Assembly: GCA_018296165.2 (NCBI GenBank)
Contig: JACKQL020000005.1
Coordinates: 1,116,001 to 1,180,000, forward strand
Source of the DNA: Termitomyces sp. T153
Lineage: Eukaryota; Basidiomycota; Agaricomycetes; Agaricales; Lyophyllaceae
Direction: 5' to 3'
Length of the DNA stretch: 64,000 bases
A program made the position numbers and the translations under genes. The notes below the pieces were generated by a model that saw only the letters and a program-made list of their open reading frames with translations, was not told the DNA's origin and ran no database searches. This document shows, piece after piece, positions 13,701 through 24,135 of this stretch (its first letter is position 1; the number at the start of each line of letters is the position of its first letter).

Positions 13701-14962
13701 TTGAGGGCACTGATGAAGTTTTGAAAGCGAACAAGAGCTCGTTACATAGACATTGGAGATCGTTCGAATGGAAAGTCATAGCGCACTTCCACCCTTATTT
13801 CGAACCCCTCAAACCCTATGTGCGTAGGTGGTGGACTACCCTGATTCTTGGCTACGAATATCGTGCGGAGGAATTCTACGACATTCACGATCACATAATT
13901 CGTATCCTCGATGAAGCCATTCAGGAGATCGGTAAAACTGTTAGCGAAGACGACGAGGCCACGAAAGCTGAAATCAACCGCAGAAAATTACACAAAGAAA
14001 GACTTTTGGCTACTTTCAGACGTCAGGAATCGGTGACACCTCCTCTTGCTTCATCTCCCCTCAGTTCGCTTCTTAGCTCGCCTCAATCCTTGAGAAACAC
14101 ACCCCAGCGCCACGCAGTATCCCAGGAAGACCCGGAATCTCCTTCAGAACGATTGCATGTCCAGAAGAAGCTCAAGCGGTAGAGATATGCAGTATCAAGT
14201 TGTCGCAATATATAATATTCGAGATATATCAATTGGGATGGCGGTATCAAAGTTACTGTATTGCATCTTTATACAATGAGGTACCTAGATCTAAGTAGCC
14301 GATAGTTGAATTATGCGTTCAGAGTCTCATACGCTGGATTTTGGACATAAAAGCTGACTCGGGAATTGATGACAAAGATAATCAGAGCATTAATGCCTAG
14401 CTGCAACGTTGAAAAAAATGCGATGTCTTGCTCTGGACGTGAAGAGAAAATCGAAACTCAAGGGCGGTGAGCACCCAAGGAAATTATGAAGGCGATGCGA
14501 AGGAACAGAAGTAAAAGACAAAAATGACAGAGGGAAATGATGCAAACCCAGAATCTTATTTGTGCAACGGCCAGGCCAAGAGAAGCCTTGTCACGGTCTG
14601 AACCCCCGTGGTTCGCAGCTCATGCATGGGCGCACGTTGACTCCGGAATTCAAGAGCCCAAAAGTCCACTAGTCCGAAACTTTGTATGCTTAGCTGCGTG
14701 CAGGAATTTGGCAACCGAGCACAATGTCAAAAATGTAATCAAGGGCGGCGAAACACCCCCAAAGAAATTCTGCACACGGTTTGGGGTGCAAAAAACAGAT
14801 TAACAAGGCTCTGACCTTCACGTTCATGTTATAGTATACAATTGAACGCTGTATGGGAATACTTGAGAACGCAATACAAGGTAGTATAATCTCGTTTTCC
14901 GTGGCAACCTCCCAGGGTATGTCAACGATTGCGAGTGTCACGTCTCTGACTCTCACTATGTA
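10765..14962 (+). repeat. Segmental duplication, copy A (FunK1 block)
   Basis: This block matches 30495-33120 in the same orientation. The match starts in the upstream sequence (shared tatcttgtaatctcattctg and neighbours) and runs through the kinase gene and 3' flank to about 14962, where the copies diverge after gattgcgagtgtcacgtct. Copy B is shorter mainly because it lacks 1552 bases that correspond to 11377-12928 here. Confidence 0.9.
11114..14182 (+). CDS. FunK1-type fungal protein kinase (intact copy)
   Basis: Member of the fungal-specific FunK1 kinase family, which is greatly expanded in Agaricomycetes; its substrates are unknown. Seven exons (11114-11680, 11741-11983, 12037-12357, 12425-12848, 12907-13292, 13345-13404, 13457-14182) sum to 908 aa. 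A long N-terminal region holds the N-lobe region (KFEGVYGKGRYNIHWLID). The catalytic loop is HRDVSAGN with HRD at residues 530-532. DYD stands in for the metal-binding DFG (GRLMDYDHAK). The activation segment is GTLPYMAGD, followed by HDVESLLWVLVRLCL of the C-lobe. The tail is Ser/Pro-rich and basic. The ATG at 11114 is preferred because the upstream in-frame codons start only with TTG. A decayed duplicate lies at 30837-32345. Confidence 0.9.
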
Positions 14963-15106
14963 AGCGAACGATAACTTCGCTGACAAGCAGAGCGTAAATG
15001 TAACAGAGGATAGAATCCGGGGAAAAGTCAAAAATATCCTAACAAAGGATGCTATTTCTATATAACGTCATTGAAATTAAACTTCGGTCTCGTCCCCCTT
15101 TCGATC

Positions 15107-15440
15107 ATGTCCTTTTCAATCCCTCTCGATCGTCTCCGGCCCGGTGCTCTGTTCCTTTCGACCGTGCTGGTTTGTAAGCGGCACGCTAACATTCACACCT
15201 TCTTTCAAATTTTTGCAACCTCCCCTGGCTCTCCTTTCTTGCCTCCCATTCATACCACGCAACCATGTCCTCCATTTCCCTTCCTGCTTTCCGTTCATCG
15301 TGATCAGGTCCATATCCCTTCCAATGCATCAAGTACTGCATCCCCACGCCCTCGCTTTCGCTCATCCAGAATCTTGTCAATAAAATGTTCTTTCTGTCCT
15401 TCCTCTGTGATAGGGGTGACACCGCTCTTGATCCGCTACC
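15107..15440 (-). pseudogene. Ty3/gypsy chromodomain remnant
   Basis: Minus-strand translation shows the end of a chromovirus polyprotein. One frame reads FIDKILDERKRGRG and the next frame continues MQYLMHWKGYGPDHDE and REMEDMVAWYEWEA. Together they are a chromodomain split by a frameshift near 15340. No integrase precedes it, because the DNA to its right is unrelated. It is a 3' scrap of a different gypsy lineage from the two longer elements in the window, and it still contains CpG dinucleotides. Confidence 0.7.
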
Positions 15441-15490
15441 ACCACCTGACTACGTTGTTCCCACGGTCAGGGACGGTTACCATAGCGCAA

Positions 15491-16189
15491 ATGTACAGCG
15501 AGAGCGTTAAAAAACGGGCTAAGGGGACACAGGACAATCCACCGAGGGAAAACACGGGGGGATACATGAACACCTCGCCGGCGAGACCCACATTGGGACG
15601 CAGAAAGCAGAGAGACACAGATGTTTCCGGCCAACAAGTGGAGCAAGAACCCAGGACACCGACGAGACCCAGACGCAATCCGAGGATGCAAGCAGACATG
15701 GAAGGGATGTCGGACACAGAGACAGAAGAGAGGATGACATCAAAAAACAAAGCGATTGTTGTAAACCAGCTCGAGAATCTCAACAGAGAACTGAAACCCA
15801 AAACAGAGAGACTGGCATACGAGATTGCAAAGAAGATCCTACCGGAATTGTTGGTGGCAGGTGAGAAGGACTATGATACCAACAATGCTGATTCCGCCCG
15901 CGCACTGCAGGAAACTGCTGAGTTACAATCTGCTGTCAATGAGCTGACAAAGGCTGTGGACACACTGGTTAAAAACTGTGAGGGCAAACCAATGCAGAGA
16001 GGAGCGAATGGAAGTGATCCAAAGGAGGCCCAAGGGGTGAAGATGGTAGTAGTGACTGGCCAGACATACAGACCCATGAAAACCAATAGCCTTCAAACAG
16101 TACAAGCCACTCAATGCCAACAGATCAGTACCACTCCACATGACTCATTGTTATCCCATGGGGAGAAAAATTCAATGGTAATTTTCTAA
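15491..16189 (+). CDS. Gag/ORF1-like coiled-coil protein, probably element-derived
   Basis: An open frame of about 230 codons from the ATG at 15491. It has a basic, proline-rich N-terminal half (PTRPRRNPRMQADMEGMSDT) and a helical, charged middle (NQLENLNRELKPKTERLAYE, then LQSAVNELTKAVDTLVKN) predicted to form coiled coil. I recognise no catalytic domain. The placement suggests the 5' protein of a retroelement: it is sandwiched between a gypsy scrap and an LTR fragment, with no introns and no partner polymerase. The same frame is open upstream to about 15071 but there it crosses the minus-strand chromodomain, so the internal ATG is chosen. A host gene cannot be excluded. Confidence 0.45.
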   Translation: MYSESVKKRAKGTQDNPPRENTGGYMNTSPARPTLGRRKQRDTDVSGQQVEQEPRTPTRPRRNPRMQADMEGMSDTETEERMTSKNKAIVVNQLENLNRELKPKTERLAYEIAKKILPELLVAGEKDYDTNNADSARALQETAELQSAVNELTKAVDTLVKNCEGKPMQRGANGSDPKEAQGVKMVVVTGQTYRPMKTNSLQTVQATQCQQISTTPHDSLLSHGEKNSMVIF

Positions 16190-16265
16190 ACTCATGTAGA
16201 CTCATCAATCTAATAAATGACCAATTATCCATATTCCAGTCTGTAAAGCACTTGTGTGTAGCATC

Positions 16266-17216
16266 TGTCAGGTTCCACTAACTATAGGGGCTTAGCTACA
16301 CTGGGTGAGTCCTTACTTGGTGGACACAATGTCCTGTGCTTATAACCTAGTGCTCTGGGGTTGGTGCAGACTATGGGGACTTGCAAGGGGAGACCAAGGG
16401 AAGCAATCCAAGCAAGTCCAGAGTGGTCTGTGGAAGTCTAAGACCAAGTATACTAAATGTTGGGCTTGAGTGGGCATCAGGAACAAGTTTGTAGGTGTGT
16501 ATATGGACTGCGGAGTAAGTGGAGGCTTTGCAAGTGATGGGAGCAAAGCCAGAGTTTGATGGGGGATCAATCAAGACTGATGGGTTCAAGGGCCAGGCAT
16601 AGGGCAAGGTCCAGAGTTGTTGTAAGAATGTTTGAAGGTTTGTAGCATGTGTGTGGAGTTTGTAATGACATCAGAGATGAAAGGGGCTTAGTAAAGATAA
16701 AGGAAACAGAGACACTTAAGACAAGACAAAGGCAAGACAAGATAGAACTAAGAAGAAAGATAGATTTGAGACTAAAAATAGAAACAGAGACAAAACAGAA
16801 AGAAACACAAGACACAAGTAACCAGTTAATGTAATATCAAGACTAAGGTAATAAACACTACTCTATGTCTTTATATACTAACTACTGGGCCTTCTCCAGG
16901 AGTTGAGGGCACAATGGTGGGGCTTGTCAGAGCCACACAGGGACAACAGGTGTCAGCTCTGATTGGAGGGTGGGTTGTGGTGATATTGTGATGGGAATGC
17001 AGTCTGTCCTGCAGTTGTCAGGGAATTCTGGAGTGGTTGCATAGGTTGCAGAGGTGGTCAAATGATGTACATCTGTGCCAGGAGAAGTGTTGGAGAGATG
17101 TGGGGGCCTTGTGAGCAAGAGGGGGAGCTGAGGAGGCCCACTGGGAGGGTGCATTAGGGTTTGCTGAGGAAGCATTGGAGTTGGCCAGGGCAGGTGCTGT
17201 GTGTCAACAATGGTTT
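16266..17216 (-). mobile_element. Truncated LTR related to the LTR at 56248-57291
   Basis: Starts TGTCAGGTTC and follows the 56248 LTR closely at first (shared GCTACACTGGGTGAGTCCTT), with weaker similarity further in. It is cut at about 17216, where the YR-element arm begins, so the other terminus (TGTCATGACC on the minus strand) is missing. CpG is nearly absent. It is a solo or broken LTR of the same chromovirus family as the right-hand element, older than the YR insertion that interrupts it. Confidence 0.75.
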
Positions 17217-17304
17217 GTGCTTGCAGATTCACAGATTAGACTCAAGATATCTTTACATAGATTGTATTCTTTGCATCTAATCTAATCTCTCACACATATA
17301 GTGC

Positions 17305-18240
17305 ATGAGCATATCTGCAAAAGACTCTACCACATTACTGCCTCATGCTTCCAATGGCTGTTTCCTGAGAGTAACACCTTCTCCTGCACTCAAACCTCAA
17401 ATTATAGACCCTTCACCTGCCATGTCAGTTGACAACTTCAATATGTTAAACACAACTGTATCCAAACTTGGTATCCTCATCAGGAAAATGGTCACTAGGA
17501 TGAACACAAATGGAGGCTCAGTGGTCCCAGTGCAGGGCCCTCAAGCAGCAGCAGAGTTTATACCTCCTATCACAGCAGTGGCAGCTAATGGTACATTCAT
17601 TGTTACCCCCACTTCCCTTTGCACATGCTTCCCTGACATCAAGGCAGTGGTGATCATGGCAATCATCATGCATGAGTTCAAGGCAGCTGATCTTCACAAG
17701 CTTGACCCTATAAACCAGGACAAAGAAGTCACATACACATTTAATGGAATGACAAACCAGTTTGAAATCAGCAACTGCACCACCAAGAAGTATAAGAGCC
17801 CTTTTTCTGTCATTGTCCCTCTCCAGCATTACTTCAATGTTCTTGGGTTCCACCTGCCCAGATCCAACAATATACCATTTGTTTTCTATGAGTATACTGC
17901 TCACCTGATTGAGCTAATTGCAGAGTTTGAATGGTCAGCAGTCTTCCAGTACTATTCAGTATTTTTCAATTGTCATCAATTGGAGATGGCTGTGGGTGAC
18001 TATTCTGGCTGGGAAATACCTGCTATGGACCTACTCAGTAAGCATGTCTATGCCTACAGGAAGGCCATGCCTGGGAAACAGCCCAGGACAGCAGGGAACA
18101 TGTGCACATCAAACCCCACAGACATTTGTCACAAATACAATGAAGGCAAATGCACTATGACTCCATGCCCCTGGGGCTGCCCTCATAGCTGTACCACATG
18201 CGGTAAAACAGACCATGGGAAACACCAGCATAAGAATTAA
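17305..18240 (+). CDS. YR-retroelement Gag-like protein (left copy)
   Basis: 311 codons, open from ATG to TAA. It has a Ser/Pro-rich N-terminus, then a central region (ADLHKLDP, FNGMTNQFEISN, PFVFYEYTAHLIELIAEFEW) and a C-terminal Cys/His cluster: ICHKYNEGKC, then CPWGC, then HSCTTCGKTDHGKHQH. This arrangement is typical of nucleic-acid-binding Gag proteins of DIRS-like elements. It is the structural protein of the plus-strand copy and precedes the RT region in the same orientation. The frame is free of stops, unlike its inverted twin at 23154-24089, which has an internal TAG. It probably has no function, because the downstream polymerase is broken. Confidence 0.75.
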   Translation: MSISAKDSTTLLPHASNGCFLRVTPSPALKPQIIDPSPAMSVDNFNMLNTTVSKLGILIRKMVTRMNTNGGSVVPVQGPQAAAEFIPPITAVAANGTFIVTPTSLCTCFPDIKAVVIMAIIMHEFKAADLHKLDPINQDKEVTYTFNGMTNQFEISNCTTKKYKSPFSVIVPLQHYFNVLGFHLPRSNNIPFVFYEYTAHLIELIAEFEWSAVFQYYSVFFNCHQLEMAVGDYSGWEIPAMDLLSKHVYAYRKAMPGKQPRTAGNMCTSNPTDICHKYNEGKCTMTPCPWGCPHSCTTCGKTDHGKHQHKN

Positions 18241-18330
18241 GCACAAGGCAGAGCAAGTGGCCCTGCCTCTATATCTACTTGCCCAGGCCTTCTTCAATGC
18301 AACAACATTACTAATCCTGGTTTTCTCCCT

Positions 18331-19811
18331 TTGGCTCCCCTTGTTCTTGGTCTTCCCACCCCTCCAATCCACCCAAATACAGCTCCTCACACCAACAACC
18401 CACTGGCAGATGCATCACACCTTCCATGTGTCACTTCCACTCTTAAGGAGGAAGCATGGTCACACTACTTAAAAGATTACCCTGATCAAACACTTGTATC
18501 TACAATTATTCAAATAATACATCATGGTGCTAGCATTGGTTTCTCAGGCAACTAGTCTAAGTCTCAGGACTGCACTCACCTCAAATCCACAATCATTGAC
18601 CCTTCTGTAGCAAACTCCATCACTGCTGACATAGCAGCCCACATTGCTAATGGGCATACTTGTGGTCCTTTCCCCACACCTCCATTGCTCAATTTCTACA
18701 CATCTCCTCTAGGAGCAGTATCATGTAAACAATCCAACAAAATATGCCACATTCACCATCTCTCTTGGCCTGATGGGATGTCAGTCAACAATGGCATCTC
18801 CACCGAGGAGGCAAGCATCAAGTACAATATGATCAATCAGGCAATTGCCAATCTCATAGCATCAGGGCCTGGGTCTCTGATGATCAAACTAGATCTAGAG
18901 TCTGCATTTTGTCACATTCCAGTGTGCATTGAGGACTGGCCCCTGCCAGGCTTCACATGGATGGGTGAGTTCTACCATGACATCTCTCTGGGCTGTGGCT
19001 GCCACTCCACACCTTACATCTTTAATCTCTTTGCTGAGGCCCTGCACTGGATCATGCAAAACAATATCCCAGCACACATATGACACTATCTTGATGATTT
19101 TTTGTCAATCTTCTCAGCTGTCACACCACTCCATTCTATTCATCAGTCTCTCTTGTGGGCACTCAATCTCAGTTCACAACTCAGGCTGTCTTTCCAGCCA
19201 TCTAAAATTGTCAGGCCAACAACCACAATTGAATTCTTGGGGCTTAAACTCAACTTAATTGCAATGGAGGTATGCCTCCCAAGTGACAAGCTCACTTATC
19301 TCGTACAGCTCCTCAATACATGGATCACATGTGCAACCTGCACATATCATGAACTAGACAAGCTCACTGGTTTCTTACAGTTTATGTCACAAGTCATCCC
19401 CCTCACATGTGCCTTTCTTCACAGGCTATATGACTTCACTGTATCCTTTCTAGCATCTCAGTTTGTATGTTGCCACATTCCAAAAGCAGCATATTGTGAC
19501 CTCAAATGGTGGTGCTCTGTTGCAACCAACTGGAATGGCATTTGCCTTATTGGTCAGTCCTGTCCCATAGTCAACATCTACACAGATGCAAGTGGTAAGA
19601 AGGGCCTTGGCAGATACTTTGGGAAGGAGTGGTTTGCAGCATGGTGTCTGAGGTATCTTTGATCTGAACATATCCAGGTCAAGGAAATGTTTGCTGTCAT
19701 ATATATGGTACTATGTTGGGGACTGCATCTGACAGGATGTCACATCATGTTCCACATTGACAATGATGCCATCTACAATGTGATTTGCAATCTAATGATC
19801 AAGTCAACCCT
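18331..19811 (+). pseudogene. YR-retroelement RT-RNase H (left copy, broken)
   Basis: Plus-strand reading with stops shows, in order, a linker (EAWSHYLKDYPDQTLVSTII), the RT start PLGAVSCKQSNK, HHLSWPDGMSVNNGIS, the fingers-palm segment MIKLDLESAFCHIPV, and the catalytic box YLDDFLSIFS at about 19088. These are RT motifs of the DIRS/Ngaro type. RNase H follows, with the first acidic residue in NIYTDASGKKGLG (19571-19610) and the second in IMFHIDNDAIYN. A TGA stop lies directly before the HYLDDF box (19081), where CGA (Arg) would be expected, and another stop lies at about 18553. The copy ends inside RNase H at 19811, so the recombinase is missing. Confidence 0.8.
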
Positions 19812-19879
19812 AAAAAATAAGATGTAGAGTGGAATAAAGTGAAGCAGGGATGGTGGGTGGGGATGCAAATGATATGATT

Positions 19880-20209
19880 TACATAAAGATATCTCAAGTC
19901 TAATTGGTGAATCTGCAAGTGCAGTGTGAGATGATGTAATGATAATAAGAAAGACATACCTGCAAGTGCAGTGTGAGACAATGAGTCTTACTGGCTGTGG
20001 TCATGGGTTAATAAGTAAGTGGAGACAATGGAGAGTACAAAGCAAGTGGCCAGCAATGAGGAGTACAAAGCAAGTGGCCAGAAGCCAAAGAGGTGAAAGA
20101 GATAAAGAGATGAATAGGATAAGAGATAGATAGATGAAAAGGTAGGTCAGTAAGTGGTTAATTGCCTGAATTAACCCTGGGCAACTACCACCTCACCTTG
20201 CCCAATCTA
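19880..20209 (-). repeat. Terminal direct repeat A of the YR element
   Basis: About 330 bp, roughly 95% identical by eye to 24136-24466 in the same orientation. It contains its own tandem sub-repeat (agtacaaagcaagtggccag twice). It abuts the stop codon of the recombinase gene. Confidence 0.8.
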
Positions 20210-21007
20210 TTAATTCAGTTGCACAATTTGCCAGATGGGAGTCAAGAGGTAGAGAATGCAATTCACATCATTTTCTATATAGAGCTTGTAGGCATCGCTG
20301 TGCCAGCATCTGAGAAGCTGGATTTTGTAATCAGAGTAACCTGAAGCTGCTGCCTCAGAGGCAGTGCCCTGGCAGAAGCTGTGTCCTGCAAACACATTGG
20401 GATTGAGGCCAGCAAGCACAAGGGCATTATAAATGCTTTTGACAAAGTAGGAGTATGATAGGGGTCTCCCATTGGGCTGTTTGAAGAGAGGCATGTCATG
20501 TTCACATGGGATTTCTGTGAACATGGCTTTGAGAACTGTGACTGGGCATGTGGAGTGGCCTGGTGCCACTGCAACTGTGATGGTGATGCCTCTGCAAAAA
20601 GAGTCAGTCTTGGAGGCTAGGAGGGTGATGCGTGCATGGGTAGCATTGGCAAAGTTGGGCTGGAAGGTAATGCAGTTGCAGCTAAGATTGAGGCTAGGGT
20701 TAAATTTGCCCCCTTTTCCCATGGTAAACTTCCTGCTGCATAGCAAGCCTGAGTAAGTGAGGCAGCAGGCAGCATAGATGACAGTGTGTCTGGGGTTGAT
20801 GCCAGGCCAGAGCTGCACAAGGAGTGCTGTGAGGACAGAGAGAGTGACTAGTTGAACTGGCCTGCATTCTTTTTTGCTGTGGTAGCATTTAATCCCACAG
20901 ATGAGACGCTGTACCAGAGGGGAGTCAGTGGCTTTGAAAGGGAGACCTGCATCTGTATGGAGGGACCTGACTGCTGTAAGATAGGACTTGATTGTCTTGG
21001 GCTGCAC
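20210..21007 (-). pseudogene. YR-retroelement tyrosine recombinase (catalytic Arg lost)
   Basis: About 265 codons of a lambda-integrase-type recombinase that would integrate the circular DNA copy of the element. A core-binding start is visible (KTIKSYLTAVRSLHTDAGLP). The catalytic box 1 region reads TYSGLLCSRKF, where YR-element relatives carry LLRSGEF. Box 2 reads AGHSFCQGTASEAAASG in place of a GHSFRRG pattern. The region then ends IQLLRCWHSDAYKLYI with the nucleophile Tyr still present. The two catalytic arginines are thus Cys. The codons are TGC where CGC is expected, and the neighbouring CAG fits a decayed CGG. The frame itself is open. It is the 3' gene of the minus-strand element, followed directly by repeat A. 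Confidence 0.85.
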
Positions 21008-21248
21008 TCATTCTCCAAGGCTTGTAACCCATGAGAGGATTGTGGGCTGAGATGCCGGAATGATGGAGCCATTGCCATTGTAAAGATTGTGGAGCTGTGC
21101 AAACTGGATGAACTGTCATTGCCCTGTTGAGTAAGTTTTTTATGTACTTGCTGTGAGGCTATGCCATAAATAGAATGAGACAGTCTTGGGAAGGTGCCAA
21201 TGCTGCTCATACCACTAAGTTGGAGGCATTTTGAGCAGGGCTTGAGGT

Positions 21249-21525
21249 TTAACCATGGGGCAATGGAAAACATGCAGAAAAAGGAAAAACTAGATGCAGT
21301 GTCAGCAATTGAATTATCAGAAGAAGATAACCAACAAATGAGAAATTGAGATGGCAGGCTAGGGCAATCAAGTAGCACATGAGTTTCATTGTTGGGGTTG
21401 ACTTGATCATTAGATTGTGAATTGCATTGTAGATGGCATTGTTGTCAATGTGGAACATGACATGACATCCTGTCAGATGCAGTCCCCAGCACAGTACTAC
21501 ATATATGACAGCAAACATTTCCTAT
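21249..21525 (-). pseudogene. RNase H C-terminal part joining to the recombinase
   Basis: Minus-strand frame with VVLCWGLHLTGCHVMFHIDN continuing past the point where both inverted arms stop (LIALACHLNFSFVGYLLL). It duplicates about 125 bases that occur again at 21586-21712, separated by the 60 bp segment found at the inner end of each arm. It is therefore the authentic continuation of the pol gene toward the recombinase, and the arm junction was inserted next to it. Confidence 0.65.
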
Positions 21526-21585
21526 TTGCATCCCTACCCACCATCCCTGCTTCACTTTATTCCACTCTACATCTTATTTTTTAGG

Positions 21586-23065
21586 GTTGACTTGATCATT
21601 AGATTGCAAATCACATTGTAGATGGCATCATTGTCAATGTGGAACATGATGTGACATCCTGTCAGATGCAGTCCCCAACATAGTACCATATATATGACAG
21701 CAAACATTTCCTTGACCTGGATATGTTCAGATCAAAGATACCTCAGACACCATGCTGCAAACCACTCCTTCCCAAAGTATCTGCCAAGGCCCTTCTTACC
21801 ACTTGCATCTGTGTAGATGTTGACTATGGGACAGGACTGACCAATAAGGCAAATGCCATTCCAGTTGGTTGCAACAGAGCACCACCATTTGAGGTCACAA
21901 TATGCTGCTTTTGGAATGTGGCAACATACAAACTGAGATGCTAGAAAGGATACAGTGAAGTCATATAGCCTGTGAAGAAAGGCACATGTGAGGGGGATGA
22001 CTTGTGACATAAACTGTAAGAAACCAGTGAGCTTGTCTAGTTCATGATATGTGCAGGTTGCACATGTGATCCATGTATTGAGGAGCTGTACGAGATAAGT
22101 GAGCTTGTCACTTGGGAGGCATACCTCCATTGCAATTAAGTTGAGTTTAAGCCCCAAGAATTCAATTGTGGTTGTTGGCCTGACAATTTTAGATGGCTGG
22201 AAAGACAGCCTGAGTTGTGAACTGAGATTGAGTGCCCACAAGAGAGACTGATGAATAGAATGGAGTGGTGTGACAGCTGAGAAGATTGACAAAAAATCAT
22301 CAAGATAGTGTCATATGTGTGCTGGGATATTGTTTTGCATGATCCAGTGCAGGGCCTTGGCAAAGAGATTAAAGATGTAAGGTGTGGAGTGGCAGCCACA
22401 GCCCAGAACAATGTCATGGTAGAACTCACCCATCCATGTGAAGCCTGGCAGGGGCCAGTCCTCAATGCACACTGGAATGTGACAAAATGCAGACTCCAGA
22501 TCTAGTTTGATCATCAGAGACCTGGGCCCTGATGCTATGAGATTGGCAATTGCTTGATTGATCATATTGTACTTGATGCTTGCCTCCTCAGTGGAGATGC
22601 CATTGTTGACTGACATCCCATCAAGCTAAGAGAGATGGTGAATGTGGCATATTTTGTTGGATTGTTTACATGATACTGCTCCCAGAGGAGATGTGTGGAA
22701 ATTGAGCAATGGAGGTGTGGGGAAAGGACCACAAGTATGCCCATTGGTGATGTGGGCTGCTATGTCAGCAGTGATGGAGTTTGCTATGGAAGGATCAATG
22801 ATTGTGGATTTGAAGTTAGTGCAGTCCTGAGACTTAGACCAGTTGCCTAAGAAACCAATGCTAGCACCATGATGTATTATTTGAATAATTGTAGATACAA
22901 GTGTTTGATCAGGGTAATCTTCTAAGTAGTGTGACCATGCTTCCTCCTTAAGAGTAGAAGTGACACATGGAAGGTATGATGTATCTGCCAGAGGGTTGTT
23001 GGTGTGAGGAGCTGTATTTGGGTAGATTGGAGGGGTGGGAAGACCAAGAACAAGGGGAGCCAGAG
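21586..23065 (-). pseudogene. YR-retroelement RT-RNase H (right copy, broken)
   Basis: Same domains as the left copy, read on the minus strand: HHLSLMGCQSTMA in a shifted frame, then MSVNNGISTEEASIKYNM, MIKLDLESAFCHIPV, the YLDDFLSIFS box near 22305 and NIYTDASGKKGLG near 21810. It shares with the left copy the TGA immediately before the catalytic box. It differs from the left copy in the loop FYHDIVLGCG (left FYHDISLGCG) and in FAKALHW (left FAEALHW). Confidence 0.8.
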
Positions 23066-23153
23066 GGAGAAAACCAGGATTAGTAATGTTGTTGCATTGG
23101 AGAAGGCCTGGGTAAGTGGATATAGGGGCAGGGCCACTTGCCCTGCCTTGTGC

Positions 23154-24089
23154 CTAATCCTTATGCTGGTGTTTCCCATGGTCTGTTTTACCACATGTGG
23201 CACAGCTATGAGGGCAGCCCCAGGGGCATGGAGTCGTGGTGCATTTGCCTTCATTGTATTTGTGACAAATGTTTGTGGAGTTTGATGTGCACATATTCTC
23301 TGCTGTCCTGGGCTGTTTCCCAGGCATGGCCTTCCTGTAGGCATAGATGTGCTTACTGAGTAGGTCCATAGCAGGTATCCCCCAGCCAGAATAGTCACTC
23401 ACAGCCATCTCCAATTGATGACAATTGAAAAATACTGAATAGTACTGGAAGACTGCTGACCATTCAAACTCTGCAATTAGCTCAATCAGGTGAGCAGTAT
23501 ACTCATAGAAAACAAATGGTACATTGTTGGATTTGGGCAGGTGGAACTCAAGGACATTGAAGTAATGCTGGAGAGGGACAATAACAGAGAAGGGGCTCTT
23601 ATACTCCTTGGCAGCACAGTTGCTGATTTCAAACTGGTTTGTCATTCCATTGAATATGTATGTGATTTCTTTGTCCTAGTTTGTAGGGTCAAGCTTGTGA
23701 AGATCAGCTGCCTTGAACTCATGCATGATGATTGCCATGATCACCACTGCCTTGATGTCAGGGAAGCATGTGCAAAGGGAAGAGGAGGTAACAATGGACA
23801 TACCATTAGCTGCCACTGCTGTGATGGGAGGTATGAACTCTGCTGCTGCTTGAGGGCCCTGCACTAGGACCACTGAGCCTCCATTTGTGTTCATCCTGGT
23901 GACCATTTCCCTGATGAGGGTACCAAGTTTGGATACAGTTGTGTTTAACACATTGAAGTTGTCAACTGACATGGCAGGTGAAGGGTCCATGATTTGAGGT
24001 TTGGGTGCAGGAGAAGGTGTTACTCTCAGGAAACAGCCATTGGAAGCACAAGGCAGTAATGCAGTAGAGTCTCTTGCAGATGTGCTCAT
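23154..24089 (-). pseudogene. YR-retroelement Gag-like protein (right copy, one stop)
   Basis: Matches the left Gag over its whole length, including the C-terminal cluster ICHKYNEGKC, CPWGC, CATCGKTDHGKHQH. A TAG at about 23676 replaces the CAG codon of the left copy and splits the frame into 137 and about 173 codons. It is the first gene of the minus-strand element, starting about 50 bases after repeat B. Confidence 0.8.
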
Positions 24090-24135
24090 GCACTGTATGT
24101 GTGAGAGATTAGATTAGATGTGAACAATACAATCT

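Larger units (their letters stand above)
17217..19871 (+). repeat. Left inverted arm of the YR complex
   Basis: Reverse complement of 21526-24186. The outer end lies inside the 330 bp repeat (cttgcagattcac onward). The inner end is a 60 bp segment, rich in gaagcagggatggtgggtgg, at 19812-19871, whose inverted partner is 21526-21585. Confidence 0.85.

Noticed and set aside
15436..15801. Minus-strand frame with a hydrophobic start
   Set aside because: It is the complement of the gag-like coding region. The hydrophobic look comes from the antisense of its charged codons.
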